Assembly (NCBI GenBank): GCA_036872755.1
Contig: JAVHNS010000005.1
Coordinates: forward strand, 1,550,001 to 1,614,000
Reading direction: 5' to 3'
DNA length: 64,000 nucleotides
DNA from: Orbilia blumenaviensis
Lineage: Eukaryota > Ascomycota > Orbiliomycetes > Orbiliales > Orbiliaceae
The position numbers and the translations under genes were made by a program. Numbering within the stretch: the first letter of the stretch is position 1; every line of letters starts with the position of its first letter. The notes below the pieces were generated by a model. The model saw only the letters and a program-made list of their open reading frames with translations. It was not told the origin of the DNA and made no database searches. Positions 1 to 12,708 of this stretch are shown here, in pieces.

Positions 1-3000
1 TATCGCATATATAGAAGCTAGCGAGGGTAAAACGGTCGAGGGTATCATTGCTAGATACAAGTTGTGGCAAGTCACGAGTTAAAAAATGCAGTAGCAGGTT
101 ATAATAGTCTCTGTTTAGCCCACAGAGTATACCGCGGACGCCTCTATTAGTCTAAATATTACTATTGCACCCAAAGGCAGCCTTACATTTGAACCGTCTC
201 GCAAACAAGACAAAGGCCGAGTAGATCTCAGATATTTGACACATGAATTTAAACCTCCATAAAGTGGCGTGAATTTATTTCGACCTCCCCTTACTATCCT
301 AGCCTCAATAATATGCCGGAAAAGACTCGATTGTCGATCTAGTAGACTAGTATAAGTGCTTGCCATAGATCGAGACCAAAATAATATTATATTGCGAAAT
401 AAAATACTGGTATTGCTTTGTGACTGACATATTTTTGTCGAATTGGACTACATGTACACAGCACTGAAAACCCTGTCGTTCTAGCACAAGTAATGATATC
501 TGCTTATCATTTGCTAGGGTTCCACCGGTAAGAGTCTAAAATACATACCGGATAAGTAGCACATGGTACCTGCAGCGGCAATAGCTGATTCCCGTTACAT
601 TGATATCTACTTATTGAAAAGTGCCTTCTCTGTTTTGGCCTGTCATAGGTAGCTATCGTATGACCTGATCAATTTTGTTACATATTCAACCGGGTTTTAC
701 TGGCTACTTTACAAAGTCACTAGGTCTTAAATAAAACTGCAGGAGCCCGAAAGCCAGCAAATCTAAGGTTAAGCGGATGATCGCTCACAAAATCTGTATG
801 GAACACTACTGGTACTTGGGACCTATATACAACGAGACTAGTTGAAGCCAGTTTCTAAAGTTTGTCTAATAATGAGCTCTGATTTTGTGAATCCAAAACG
901 GCCTCGAAAAGTGGCCATGAACTAGTTAAACTTATAGATATAGATATGATGGTTTCCCTAGTTAGTTCTTCCCAGTACTTTGGAGTATATAGAATTAGTG
1001 GTATAGTGTTGATTGTATATAAACAAGTAGCACTATAGCCAGGTTAGTCACTACGATACTTAGTCATATCAGCACTGACTACATCGGCCAGTGTAGTTTT
1101 ATACCATCAGGATTGGTGGGAGGAATATAGCCTTACTATGCCATGGTGCCACTCTCCTTGGCTTTCGGCCCTCGGAACTGATACAATGTCTTATCTGAAG
1201 TCGGGGCCGGGCCGCGGGCGCCTCTTGTAGAAACCAGGGAACAGGTTCCTACCGGAAAGTTTCAAGGCGAGCCCATAAATTACTTAGTAGCTAGCCCAGG
1301 CGTCCCGAACCCTCAACCACCCAGGAGGTCCCGATGATTCTAGCATATCCGGAACCAGGCAGGCTAACGGAGCAGGAAATCTTCCTCGAGAACGACGATC
1401 AGCTGCACAGATAACCGCACTCTAGGTTACTGTAGTACCACCCTGTCACGTATTATTATATATTACAATTTGCAATTTGCAAAGCCGCACCTATATACTG
1501 ATATCCAATAGATATGCACGATTATGCGTATACACGTATCGGTATAAACTGATAATATAATTTGATTAATGATTAAGGTTTCGGATATTTGAACGTTGTA
1601 TTTTTGTACCGTTTCATCTACATTGTATCGATGACTAGTCTATGGTTTCCAGTTCAACCCGGACACCAAGTTCATCATACCGGCTTTTCAACGGCTTCGG
1701 TGTTGTAATTGTTTATAGTCAACTGCGTGGGATTCGCAATGTCGATCAGTTCAAGTCGGGCCTTACTCGTTGGCGCTGATTAGTGGTTATCTGGGCGCTC
1801 CTTGGCTTATCAGTACATGGTTTGAATTCGATCGAATAGTATCAGGCTAATCAAGACACTCCTATGTCTTTTACCTTAACATATTGTTTCTCAGGATCCA
1901 CCCACCTGATCAAATACTGGCGTACAAGAACAGCCCAAGTGTCCAAGATAAGGAAACAAGTCATCTGACAGCACAACGGTCTATGGTCGGGGTTGTCTCG
2001 TACACCCTCTCGTGTTTTACCTTTGACACTCCAAGATACCCTATACGTCCACCGGCATATTATTAGATAAACGATTACCAACGCAATCCTGCAGGCGGCA
2101 GGCTGCACTGCGAGCATCATGCACAGTTGCCATGAAAAACGTACTCGGCATTCTCCAGAATACAGGGGATGTATGTTTATCGATAAGAGAGAGGAGAGAA
2201 AGGCCCTAACCCCGGTCTGCAGATTTATGCATCCAGGATTGTCTCCCAGCTGCATCTTGCCTGCCTACTTGCTTGCTGCACATGCATTTCAGAACTTTAC
2301 GGTTTGGAATTCGCCACCGGAATGGAAGCAGGTCGAGATGCCGCTGTTTGAAGAATGTTACACGGCCGGGTGGCTTGATACCCTGGAAGAGTAGTAAAGA
2401 AAAATCGAGGTTCACTGTTAAGATAACACACTCCTGATTATGATTAGGTCCTATTATTTTGTGAGGTCGTAGGAATGCTGTTAGTGTCGGAGCTTCGATG
2501 GGGTTAAGCCTGCAGATACCTGGATGTGATACAATGTATTCTGTATACAAAGAAATACATAGAATTGCTGTATACTAAGGAGCTATACACTTGGTATTCT
2601 AGACATCGCCTGGAGAAGCCTCCTAAGGATTTTTTTTTCTGTCTCATAAACTAACCGCTGGACTGGATACCAAGCATTAATATTAAGCTAGTCAATTGCT
2701 AGTGCAACCATTTAAACATCGGGGGGGTTTTACGACGTATATTCCAGCCCCAGGGAAATCGATACACTTAGTCATAGAGACAGATAGGTGTAACGTTATA
2801 CGTTGTGGTATTTTAGATGTTGAACTTCGAGATGTACTGGAAACCATACAATATCATGCTTTAATCGTGTGTCTCTTAGATGGGACCAAGGCCCAAGCGC
2901 AACGTTAAAGGGTCAGGGAATCAACATGAGGTCAAACTTTTGACGGATTACCCCATAATCTTGGCAAAGTGTCTAACGATATCGATGGTGTGTGTACGGC

Positions 3001-5780
3001 AATTGCTTGACGGTACTTGAAATCAGGTATTATTCTGAAGCACAGACATTGGATACTTAATCCAAGCCGTAAAACTATGGACCGACGTGCATACCGGCTA
3101 TATCAATGGTATTATTTTCGACAACCTTGCGATTGTGCTATTTGTGCATGGTCGAACTCGATTTAGCTCGTCCGAGAATGAGGTCTCTTGAGATAAACGA
3201 ACCGGATATTCGGACTTTGATTGATGCTTATGCATTGGACTGTATGGTTCTCGATTTTGAGCAAAGGCACGAGGCTAGCACCTCTCGCCCTAGGAGAAAC
3301 GCTCCGAGTAGATCCCGCTCCGCTTGTAGTCTGGTTTCAAAGTCATTGACGGAATTGAGGAAAAAGACGGGTGGCCTTTAAAAAAGTCGTTCATTGTACC
3401 GGTACTGTTGACATCTTAGTCCTGCGGGTAGGGTTCCGCGATATACCTTAGGTTAAGAAACTAGGCTGGATTGAAAGGTCTAACCGCTGGAGAACTTGAA
3501 TCTTGGAGCTTCTCACACCACTTTGCTCAAAAATTACTCGTACTACTCGTACTTCTTACCTCAAGGAGTTTGGCGAGGTGCACTGGGCTGCTTATGTCTC
3601 TTTTTTAGCGTCGTCGTTCGCAAGGTTGTTGACCTTCAAGCAAACTGGGTATTTTCTTCTTGATTATGGAGCACTGTGTTTACATATCGTGTCGAGGAGG
3701 TGTGGGCATTTATTTGAATTTAAACTAAATTAGGTTAAAACGGACTTTTACTTATGCGGGACCTTGTTCAGCCATAAAAGCCATTCGGCTTCCCATCTGC
3801 CAGTATCAAGTTCATCGACGTCGGTAGATTTAGCCCCAAAGATCGCTAGTTTTCTTGACGGAGTGAGGGTGTGGAGAACAGGGAACATGGGCGTTATTTC
3901 ACAAAAAAATACATTCCAACCGTCAAGGATTTTAAGAGATCTCATTCGTCAGGTTTCTAAAGATTGAAGATTTTTTTTGCCATCCGTTAACTTGAATGTA
4001 ACCGTCGAATGCGATTGAAACGGTTTTTTTAAGAGTTCGAGAACATGGAAGGGTCCGGCCGATCGATCGAGATTCCAAACTTTTTCGTGGTCTTCCCCCC
4101 AAAAAAAACCCGTTGGGGAGCCACATGAACCGGATATCGTGAGGCGCATTTAAATATAGAATCCGGAAGTCGAACGACGCAAGACTCCGTAGATGACTCC
4201 GGTCGTCACATGCTTCGCATCAGTGAGCAGGAGGAAAGGAAGAAAGGAACATGGTATCCTTGTGCCCCATCTTTCTTGTGACAATACCCAGCATACATAC
4301 GTTTCGTCTTCAGCCCTGTAGCTGTCGAACAGAGCCATCACGCCGTCCTACTAGGAAGCTTTGGGCTTGTTTCTCCTCACTTGGGACCCAGCGACAAGGG
4401 TGTGGCCATCGACGCCCATGTTGTTGATGTGTGGTCTTTAGGTCAAACGAACCAAGTTTCTGTGATCGGAACGCGAAGGTGGGCCAGAACTAGCTCCTTT
4501 AGCTTCATGCACGTTTTCTGCAACTATCACACCCACCTGTTCAGAAGCCTGGGGGCTTGGCTGATTGGAGTTCCCGAATCGAACGTCGATCTTAAGCATG
4601 GACGGGACGTCGAAGCGGCTTAATCCTCCATTGCCGCTTTGCAGTGTTTTTTTGGATCATTGAAAACACTCGGGATTTAGAGCTGTTGGTGAAGCTGTAA
4701 CATGATTTATTTTAATATATTCTAAAAGATGGTGTGAGTGATATATTTTCACCAACTATCTAAAGAAAAAAACTGAGCTCGTGTTTGAGATGTTCAACAG
4801 GGACTCGCACTATCATGCACCCCAATCGCACATTTGACAGCTCTTAGCTCTCTCCCTAAGCTCTGGGACATAAGCGAGCTCGAGCTCACATAGCTACTTG
4901 TGCATAGATCGCGCAGTTTCAAACACTTTTCTCGTTTTTCACATTTTTTATTCTTTATTAGCTTTAAATTTACAGCCCCTTCCAGAAACCCAACATTATA
5001 CTAAACCCGCACAGCCTTATGAAACCGTTGGAGATATTGATAGACATAACATTCATGGTTGAGAGTTCGCTTACAGCTCTCCCGTTCCATTATGCTGATC
5101 CTTCGGCTGTTCATCGAGATACAAACAGAACTGGCCAAGCCTAGGCTAATATATTTCATTGCATTGTCATTGACCAGCTCTCTCAGCTAATCGAGCATTT
5201 GGTCATCTGCTACTCAAAAGAGGATATTTAGTACTAAGTAGTTAAACGATCTAGCGTGTGATAAGATCGTCGATACTTTGCATATGATACATCAAACGCC
5301 ATTAATCCTATTCCTCTAAAGAAGTCTCTTTTGGCTTAAAAATGTGATAATTATTTGTATCAGCCTGAAGAGCCTATTGCTACCAGACATCCTAACTGGA
5401 CATAGTAGTCCGTGCAGTCGCCTATTTAGCTTTATTGCGGGCTCTCGCCTCATGATCGTCTTCATATTGCATTGGCTATGTGCATGCGTCTGTACGCGCG
5501 TTAGGTTAAGTTATCGCAATAGGATTTCTAGTGGCTGGTAATTTAGACAAATCCGGGAGATACTATGGCTAGATTTTGCTGACCTGCATGTATTACCCTT
5601 CTAAAAGCAGGGTCTTTGCCAGGGGAAAGAGAAGTCAGCTCTAGATATCAGGTGAGGTCACCAAAAGGCGGAGGAGGCAAGGAGGAGTCTAGTGCTCGCT
5701 TTCAATCCATCAAAGCCTCGGACTTTGTGGTAGAAAACAGTATGACGAGCTGTGGCGGAAAGAGCTTAGAGTCTCGCTAA
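1..5780. other. TA-rich gene-free block
   Basis: No open frame here has a recognisable domain. The longest open stretches are under about 135 codons, overlap on both strands and show no family motif. The sequence is rich in TA dinucleotides and stop codons in all frames, unlike the gene-bearing parts of the window. A similar block lies at about 47.6-52.9 kb. Such blocks in ascomycetes are often old repeats mutated by RIP, but that is inference: the dinucleotide ratios were not computed, and one row tallied by hand gave a mixed RIP signal. Confidence 0.5.
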
Positions 5781-6244
5781 ATATCGCCAGTTGCAACCAG
5801 AACGATGTCGAAGAACGAAAAAAAAAAGGCGAATTGTAACGATCACATCAGACTTGCATCCATGATTTTGAATCACCTATTTTTAACAGGAATAGAAGCT
5901 GCTGGTGCGATCCTTAGCCATCGGTTAGACAATGGAAGATTTCATGACTTACCCAATTCACCATCTGTACCGAATCAAGATGCAAGGGCAAAAAAACTCT
6001 TGAGCAGGATCCTAACAACTTGTGCTCTTCCACTAGGCAAACAGGGAATAGAAGGGAGATAGACATGAGTAATCAGGCTCTAAGCCAGATCAGGAGAGTC
6101 TAGAGTCTTCATTGACTGTCCCCCGGCAGTCTACAGAAAGACAGTCACTTCAACTACTCGGGGACGAGAGACTCCACATGAAAACACGAAAAGGTGAGAT
6201 CAAGAGGAGTTCAACTCGGCATCGGAGGTAGGATCCAGTCGCCT

Positions 6245-6270
6245 AAAAAAAAAAAAAAAAAAAAAAAAAA
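6245..6270. repeat. Poly(A) tract, 26 nt
   Basis: An uninterrupted run of 26 A residues follows GCCT and precedes GGACACGG. It could be a retroposon tail or a nucleosome-excluding tract. I saw no obvious target-site duplication next to it. Confidence 0.9.
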
Positions 6271-6452
6271 GGACACGGCACGGTGTGAATCGGATAGATG
6301 GTATGTCGGGATTGACCGGTCGGCCGGAGCGTGGGGATAGATTCGTACGTATACCGAGTCGTAATAGCTATCTCATTCGTCGAGAAGACCGAGGATGCCG
6401 AAAATTCTCGTCAACATCTCGGATTTGAAATCCACAATTCACACGCAACGAC

Positions 6453-6474
6453 TTTTTTTTTTTTTTTTTTTTTT
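6453..6474. repeat. Poly(T) tract, 22 nt
   Basis: An uninterrupted run of 22 T residues lies about 180 bases right of the poly(A) tract. The two runs thus frame the segment 6,271-6,452 in inverted orientation, A-run on the left and T-run on the right. Confidence 0.9.
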
Positions 6475-9400
6475 GTGCCCGTTAAGCTTCCTCTCCACAC
6501 CACCACCACGACGCACGGGCTGTCCAGTTCGGTGGGATTATGGAGTAATTACCTTCGGACGGGATGAGAATTACCCGATGTCTGGGTTTCCGGGGAGGAC
6601 GTATATATTATCAAAATCTATTATATGAGCCGTTAAACTTACGCCAGGGTGGGAGAAGGGCCGAAGGCCAGCATGGTTTATGCAAAGCAAAGTCAACCTG
6701 AACTTTTCATCCCGTGTGTGGAATATGTAAACACGATGGTGATGGCTACCGAACAAAGCAAGCCATCGCATTGACCAGTTTTGGGCCTATTGAATCCATT
6801 GCATGTCGAGTCAAGGTGTCCGCAGTGATCAGGTGGGGAAACAAGCGCAAGTTGAAGCGGGATCCGCAAGGGTTTCTGGTTGGGGGCCAGATGAAAGAGA
6901 GGAGGGGAAAGAGCGAAGAGCTGCCAAAACCACAGCAAAGACGACAAGGAAGAAGAGAAAGCAACACAACCTGCGTGTCGTGATGCTACTCGTCCAAAAG
7001 TTTTCCCAGGTTTCCAAGCGAAGCGGAACTCGACATTTTTCCTCTTGTGCTTCGAGTTCCCCTCATTCATGTATTGGACACAAGGGCCACTGTAAAAGGC
7101 AAAAAAGCACGTCGGCTTACATGTATGTACAGGCTACATATACATTGCATACATGCACAGCTAACTGGCCAGAAATCAGGGGGAGAGAAGAAGAGCAGGC
7201 ATCTATTGTGTGTTTCCTTCTCCTTGCCCCGCTCGAACACAGCATGAAAAAACAAGAATATGGGTCTGTCGAGGCTTGTTGTAGTCGTGAGATGCCCGAA
7301 AGAAGAAAGAAAGAAAAAAATCACATATGCGCGACATGAAGTTTTTTTCTGATTCGTCCGAACCGAGGTGAGCTCTTGTAACGTGACTTTTGCATTTGAT
7401 TCGTTTCTTAGTTGTCTATTTGAAGAATTCTAGACATTTTTCTTCTTCCTACCCTTCATCTTCGGAATCTCGACTGGGGGTTAAATCTTTTTCGTCCTTG
7501 CATGGGCGGACATTGTGTATCCGTATCATGTTGCACGATGCGGAGAAGATCGGATTGGAGGGAAAACGGCGACACAGATACCCATCGCAATGTTTTCCCA
7601 TTCCTCTCAAAGCTTTCTCTGGAGGTTCGCCGAAGAATTGCACAATTAATTGGAGCATATCAATGAATCTTATAGACAGTGCTGTTGTTTTCAGGCGAAT
7701 AGCAAATATACCGCCTGCAATGCATCTAGTTGAGGCGGGAAGTGGTTAAACTCAATATTGCAACACCATCAACACCATCACCAGAATTCTATTTCGACGA
7801 GTAGAAATGAAGCGGCAAAACTCTGCACCCAATTGCAAGTAAAGCCCTACTTTGCCGTCTTTCCCCCCATGAGAACCACGCCGAAGTAGACGGAAGGCGC
7901 GGGATGACTTTTTGACAGCCGCACCTGTTTTCCGCACACCACACACATTTAGATACACCTCCACGCCATAATTTCTGACCTCCTTCATGCACAAAATAGC
8001 TGCTTTTGCCTATGGCTCCTCCACACTTATCCCGTCTGTAAGGCAGATCGATAACAGGCGAGCAAAAAAGCATTTCCCGGGGAGAGAAAGAAAAGACTTT
8101 TTTTTACCCCAGTGTCTCACCCAATGATCTAGAAGCAATCTCACGCCATCATCATCATCACCGAAAAAGTTTCCGCCCTTAGATATTGCGCGGCCCAAGC
8201 TTCATGACAAGGAATCCCCACATTTTCGTCAAACGAAAATTCTCGTTCGGAGATGCGGATGAGCACGTTCACTGTCTTGCGACTGACAGGTGCCTGACCC
8301 GTATGCCCATAGCTCTGTGGAGCTACCCACCGACGGGGGAAAGAAGGAAGCTACAAGCTACCAAGTAAGCAAGTCAGCACGGGACATCCAGTTAGAACAG
8401 GAACGAAGATCTAAAAGTGGGGGGAGAATATCATGATATTTATCTTAAAAACAAAGTAAAAACCTTAAACTTTTATTATTGGATGTAAACATATTGCTAC
8501 ATAGAACAAAAAACTTTTAATTCGTTGGTTTCGCGATGCGATGGTAGGTTTCGTATGTATGAAAGCGGATCACAGGATATCGTATGAGTCTAAAGAAACC
8601 GACCCCGTGCTCGAGTTACAATGTTCTAGGTCTACAATTGATTTTCGGATCATGAGAAATTGAAGTCCAATAGAAAGCTTTGAAAGCCGAGAAGATTCCG
8701 AGTTATCGTATAGAAACCGGTTGAAAATTTTGTTCGTACATACGAATGAAATGTTGAACCCACACAAATCCGATCCATTGCTTTCCGTCAAAAGCCCAAT
8801 GGTGGAAAAAGATATACACTCGAACGCCAGTTGAAAATACCCCAAACAAGTAGAAATTAGAGCCAATAGCAAAGGACTTTCAAACGAGGAGCGAAAAAAT
8901 AAAATAAAAAAACAAGTGGACGGTTTTCTGTCGTTAAAATCATGTGATTCATGAAAATACTAGGGAATTTGTTTTGTTTTGTGGATAGCAAGAAGAGCAG
9001 GAAGATGAAGCTAATGGGGAATTTTTTTCCATTTTTAAAACAGGAAAGTATTTGTTTTTGACTGGATCCAAGCACTTTGGACCAGTGAAGAAAGGCTAAA
9101 CTAATTACAAGAGGTGAATTTTTGTTGTGAGAGATTTCGCTAAATATAACTTCCCAATAAGAACAATAAGAACAATGAAAACAAGAATACACTTATAAAC
9201 GCCGTTTGGTTTCGAAGAGAAGGATAGTCCCGCAAGCAAATCAACCCTGAGGCAAGGAAGAGGAGATACCCGTTTGAAGATTTTGCGCCAAGTGAGAAGT
9301 GATAATAAAAAAATGAGCCGTCCGTGGTATGTGTTGAAGGGAAAGATATAACGCCGGGCTTGATAAAAACCCACAACCCAGGATAGTAATGATAAAAGAA

Positions 9401-9619
9401 ACGCCGAAGAGCCCAGATTTGCTGATGGCAAGGAAAGAGATCAGGAGATATCCTTAGAGTAGTAAAATAATAGACATAGGAAATATTGTTGTTCTTGAAG
9501 GATTGTAGACGGTCCAAATGGTTGATTAAAATGTTTCCGAGGAAAGGGTATATGAGAAGGAATGTATAATAAAATAAAAAGAAAGATTGGAAAGAGGGAG
9601 GCCATGGTGGCGAGAAGAA

Positions 9620-10054
9620 TCACTGTTTCGAGTCTTCATCGTCTTCTGGGAACTCGCCATAAAGCTCATCGAAGCTTGGGAAGCTGACATATTGTCCTTC
9701 CGACTTCGACAGGCATGGTAGCTGTCGTTCAGAACCAAAGGGAAAGTGACATCCTTCGGATGGTGATGAAGATGGGGTAGAAGTTGGGGTGTTGACAGAG
9801 AAAGACGAAGGAGTTGGCAAGGCTGAAGTGTTCGTCATTGAGGATAGTGTAGGCGAATTTGGAGAGCTGGATACTCGGGCCAAATACGCAACTGCTGACC
9901 TGGAGGGGCTTCGACACCTATCCCGGCCAGACTGTTGAACTGAGGAGCACTGAGCTGTCACGCAAGGAGGGATCACTGATGGAGGGGTCAGTGGTGGCCT
10001 TCGCTTTGCGGCGACTGGCGAGCTGATGATCGGGGTTGGTAATGAGATAAACAT
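9620..10054 (-). CDS. Small Ser/Pro-rich protein, function unknown
   Basis: A single open frame of 144 residues runs from an ATG (10,054-10,052) to TGA (9,622-9,620). The N-terminal third is rich in Pro, Ser and Val. The middle is Ser/Thr-rich and probably disordered. The C-terminus is acidic, with a Phe-Asp-Glu-Leu stretch followed by a Pro-Glu-Asp-Asp-Glu-Asp tail. I see no signal peptide, membrane segment or zinc-binding pattern. Codon choice looks like real coding sequence, with varied synonymous Ser and Pro codons, and a TATA-like element lies about 500 bases upstream on the same strand. I recognise no family. It is the only frame between 5.8 and 19 kb that I would call a gene. The main alternative is a chance open frame within a transcript leader. 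Confidence 0.5.
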   Translation of the reverse strand: MFISLPTPIISSPVAAKRRPPLTPPSVIPPCVTAQCSSVQQSGRDRCRSPSRSAVAYLARVSSSPNSPTLSSMTNTSALPTPSSFSVNTPTSTPSSSPSEGCHFPFGSERQLPCLSKSEGQYVSFPSFDELYGEFPEDDEDSKQ

Positions 10055-10555
10055 TTTGTTGTGGTGGTATTTGAAGTATGTATGGATGTTCTATGGGAGA
10101 AACTCCAGGTCCAATCTATGGTGTACTGTATTGTAACAGGAATATCAAAGGTCGGACACAAGCGATAGGCCTTCAAGGATATATAGTCCAACGATTTATC
10201 TGATGCCAATACGCTGAATGTTGGAAACTTTTTTTCCCTTCTATTTGCCTTGTTCTTCACTGGAAGCGTAGATAAGATCGACAGGTTGGAGTCCTGAAGT
10301 AGTAGTATAGTGTAGTAGTATAGTATCAGGTCCACAGAAAGAAGGCGCGCAGAAAGGTTGTTTATATTCGTTTGCAGGTGTGTGTCGGAATGAGAATGCT
10401 TTTTGGATTTCAAATCGGGAATATGACGAAGGCTTTTGTCAAAGTGGCGAAAATACCAGGCTTTTGTTCTCTATCGACAAGAATGTATTGTTCTGAATAA
10501 AGATGATTGTAATTTCTGGAAGAAGCCCGGAGTGTCGGAAAGGCACGGTCACCGC

Positions 10556-10568
10556 TATATATATAAAT
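10556..10568 (-). promoter_or_regulatory. TATA-like element upstream of the 144-residue gene
   Basis: An alternating TA stretch followed by AAATC on the plus strand reads as a TATA-type element on the minus strand, about 505 bases before the ATG at 10,054. This would imply a leader of several hundred bases. The assignment rests only on sequence and position. Confidence 0.25.
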
Positions 10569-12270
10569 CATATGAAGGGGGAGTAATCGAACAACTGGAC
10601 TGGTCTGAGGCCGCGAGGGAGGTAGTGTGCCAACGCACTGGGAGAAGGGCAGCCCTTTTTGTAAGCTGTGAATCGAACCAGGCAAGCAAGCAAGCAAGAA
10701 GAAGCATGGCCTGGCTGGCCCTGCTGTGCTGGTGCTGTGCTTGCTCGCTGGCAGGAGACTGGCCTGTATGCTTTTTGCAGTGTGAGTGTGTGTGTGTCCG
10801 GACCCCCCCTTCATACCCATGCCCGCCCTCTCACACTCTTGCTTAGCTGTCCATAGCGTGGAAAATTGTCAGCTTCCGGTCCTTGGTGCTGCCACCGCTT
10901 TTTACTTTTTCTCCTCGATTCCCCCTTCCCCCTCCTGGTTAGCCCCCCATGGGTCGTTGCATGTACCGTTACTGTTGGGGCAGAAAAGGAAAAGGAAAGA
11001 GGGTGGAGACGGCTGTGTGCCAACATGATGGAGAAGGGAAAGGCCATGCATGAGTTGTTAGTATGTTCCCCCTGCCCAGTTCTGGGAGAGCCAACTGGAA
11101 CCAGCGAGTCTTTCCCGACAAATGGAATAGAGGGCTTTTTGGTGTCTTGGAGTGAATGTGATGGTGGTGTGGGCCACCAGGCTTAAGCCCCGAGGATTGC
11201 TGTTGGATTCATCGTTCTTCCCCCATCCTCGGACCGAGAGATGGCGGGCGTCCACCACCGCTCAGGGGCAGTATTAACAATGTAAGTATTGCATCCATCC
11301 CATCGCTGGATTCGAGGTCTGTGGAGAACAAACAGACGACGGTGCCTTTCACACTGCAGCAGCAGCCAGATTGCGAGCCAGGAACCGGGGCACGATAATT
11401 CAACTTCTCCCCCTTTTTTCCGTTCCAACGCCACGGAATAAAAAAATATATATAATAAAAAAATACATGAAAAAGCTTTCGAAACCTCATATGATCATGA
11501 CGTTGCTGAAACCCACGATAATTGATTCGGCTCTTCGAGATCTCTTGTCCATGTTAAAGTCCCCCCCTCCTTCTCAATTCCGAGATTGTCTTTGCGGGGA
11601 AAAAAGCAATCGATGCCCTTGTGGAGAAGGAAGAGGTTGTTATTCCCTCACGGCCAAATGGGATTTCTGTTCAGACCCAGTTGGATTTGGATTTGTCCTT
11701 TCGAGGCATTTCCGCTGTCCGAGACATCTAGACTGGCTACGACCGACTCTTCACGGCGATGTGGTATACACACAAAAAGAACCTCGATGCGCTTCATACT
11801 GGATCCAGCCTAGGGCTTCCGGAGGCCAAGGTAGACATGAAAAACCATCTTCAGCGAACGGAACACGCCGGCTAAAGGCTGCCTGTCCCAGGCTCGCGGA
11901 TTCCAGTCTTACAAGCCGACGTACACACAATCGTACAAAAGACAAAATACAGAAGAAGAAAAAGTAACGACGTCTACATATCTACGGAGTACATATGAGA
12001 CGAGTGTATTACGCTCATGTGATATTTCGGAAATGTGTCGATTCAATTTATTCAGGAACATTACTCCCTGGTATCATGTTCAACAACCCCTGCCAGGTGT
12101 TCATTCTGGAAAGACAGAAAAGAAAAGTTTTCCTGGTCCTTGAAATAAATCAGAATCTACTCCAGACGCACGTTCCTTAGGATAAAAGGCACGCCGGGGA
12201 GCATCCAGATGAGGCAGCAGAAATCGATGCAAGGTTCAAGCGAAGGAGCGACGGAACAATGCATTGCTTC

Positions 12271-12296
12271 CGTGAATCGATGGAGTTCGATTCACG
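12271..12296. repeat. Perfect 10-bp inverted repeat, 6-nt loop
   Basis: The arms CGTGAATCGA and TCGATTCACG are exact reverse complements around the loop TGGAGT. The right arm resembles part of a tRNA B-box, but there is no tRNA around it. No T-run follows, so a terminator role is not indicated. Confidence 0.7.
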
Positions 12297-12681
12297 CACG
12301 AGCAAAAGATTCCAGGAATGTTGGATGCACATCGACGACCCAACCGATGGAATATTTGACCCGGATGAATGTGGTTTCGAGTCGTGGAATTCCAATTTAC
12401 CACAGTATCTATTATGTGACAATGATGTGAGAGTCAGAGGGAAGGGAAAAAATTGGACCGTCCATCGCATCGCCGGCCACCTGTAGCCGTTCTATGCCAT
12501 CCCAATCGGATGGATTTTGTCCATGTAACATTGGAGGCATGAATACATCTATAGAACCCGTATAAGCCCCCCGAGGCTCGAAATCTCAGCCCCCCTTGCA
12601 AGGGCGGGATTTGTGTTGCGAGCGTGAGACGACGGCGAATACTGTCAAGCCAAAACCAGACATCGTGTTCCTGGATAGTAC

Positions 12682-12708
12682 TTTTTTTTTTTTTTTTTTT
12701 TTTTTTTT
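12682..12708. repeat. Poly(T) tract, 27 nt
   Basis: An uninterrupted run of 27 T residues, the longest homopolymer in the window, preceded by AGTAC and followed by CTTCCCTCG. Confidence 0.9.

Larger units (their letters stand above)
5781..9619. other. Intergenic, no supported gene
   Basis: Base composition is nearer to the gene-bearing parts than to the first block, yet no frame carries a recognisable domain or a convincing exon series. Open stretches up to 178 codons occur (for example 6,803-7,339, plus) but are low-complexity, Lys/Arg/Gln-rich translations of purine-rich DNA, with competing frames on the other strand. Two long homopolymer runs lie inside and are listed separately. The last few hundred bases lie 3' of the minus-strand gene ending at 9,620. 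Confidence 0.45.

Noticed and set aside
6803..7339. 178-codon plus-strand open frame
   Set aside because: Lys/Arg/Gln-rich translation of purine-rich DNA with equally long frames on the other strand; no ATG context or domain.
10410..10846. 136-codon open frames on both strands
   Set aside because: Both frames cover the same CA/GT-repeat-containing DNA and neither has a motif. The region is better read as upstream DNA of the gene at 9,620-10,054.
11371..11967. 198-codon plus-strand open frame
   Set aside because: No domain, abrupt composition changes along its length, a Lys-run end, and competing frames on both strands.
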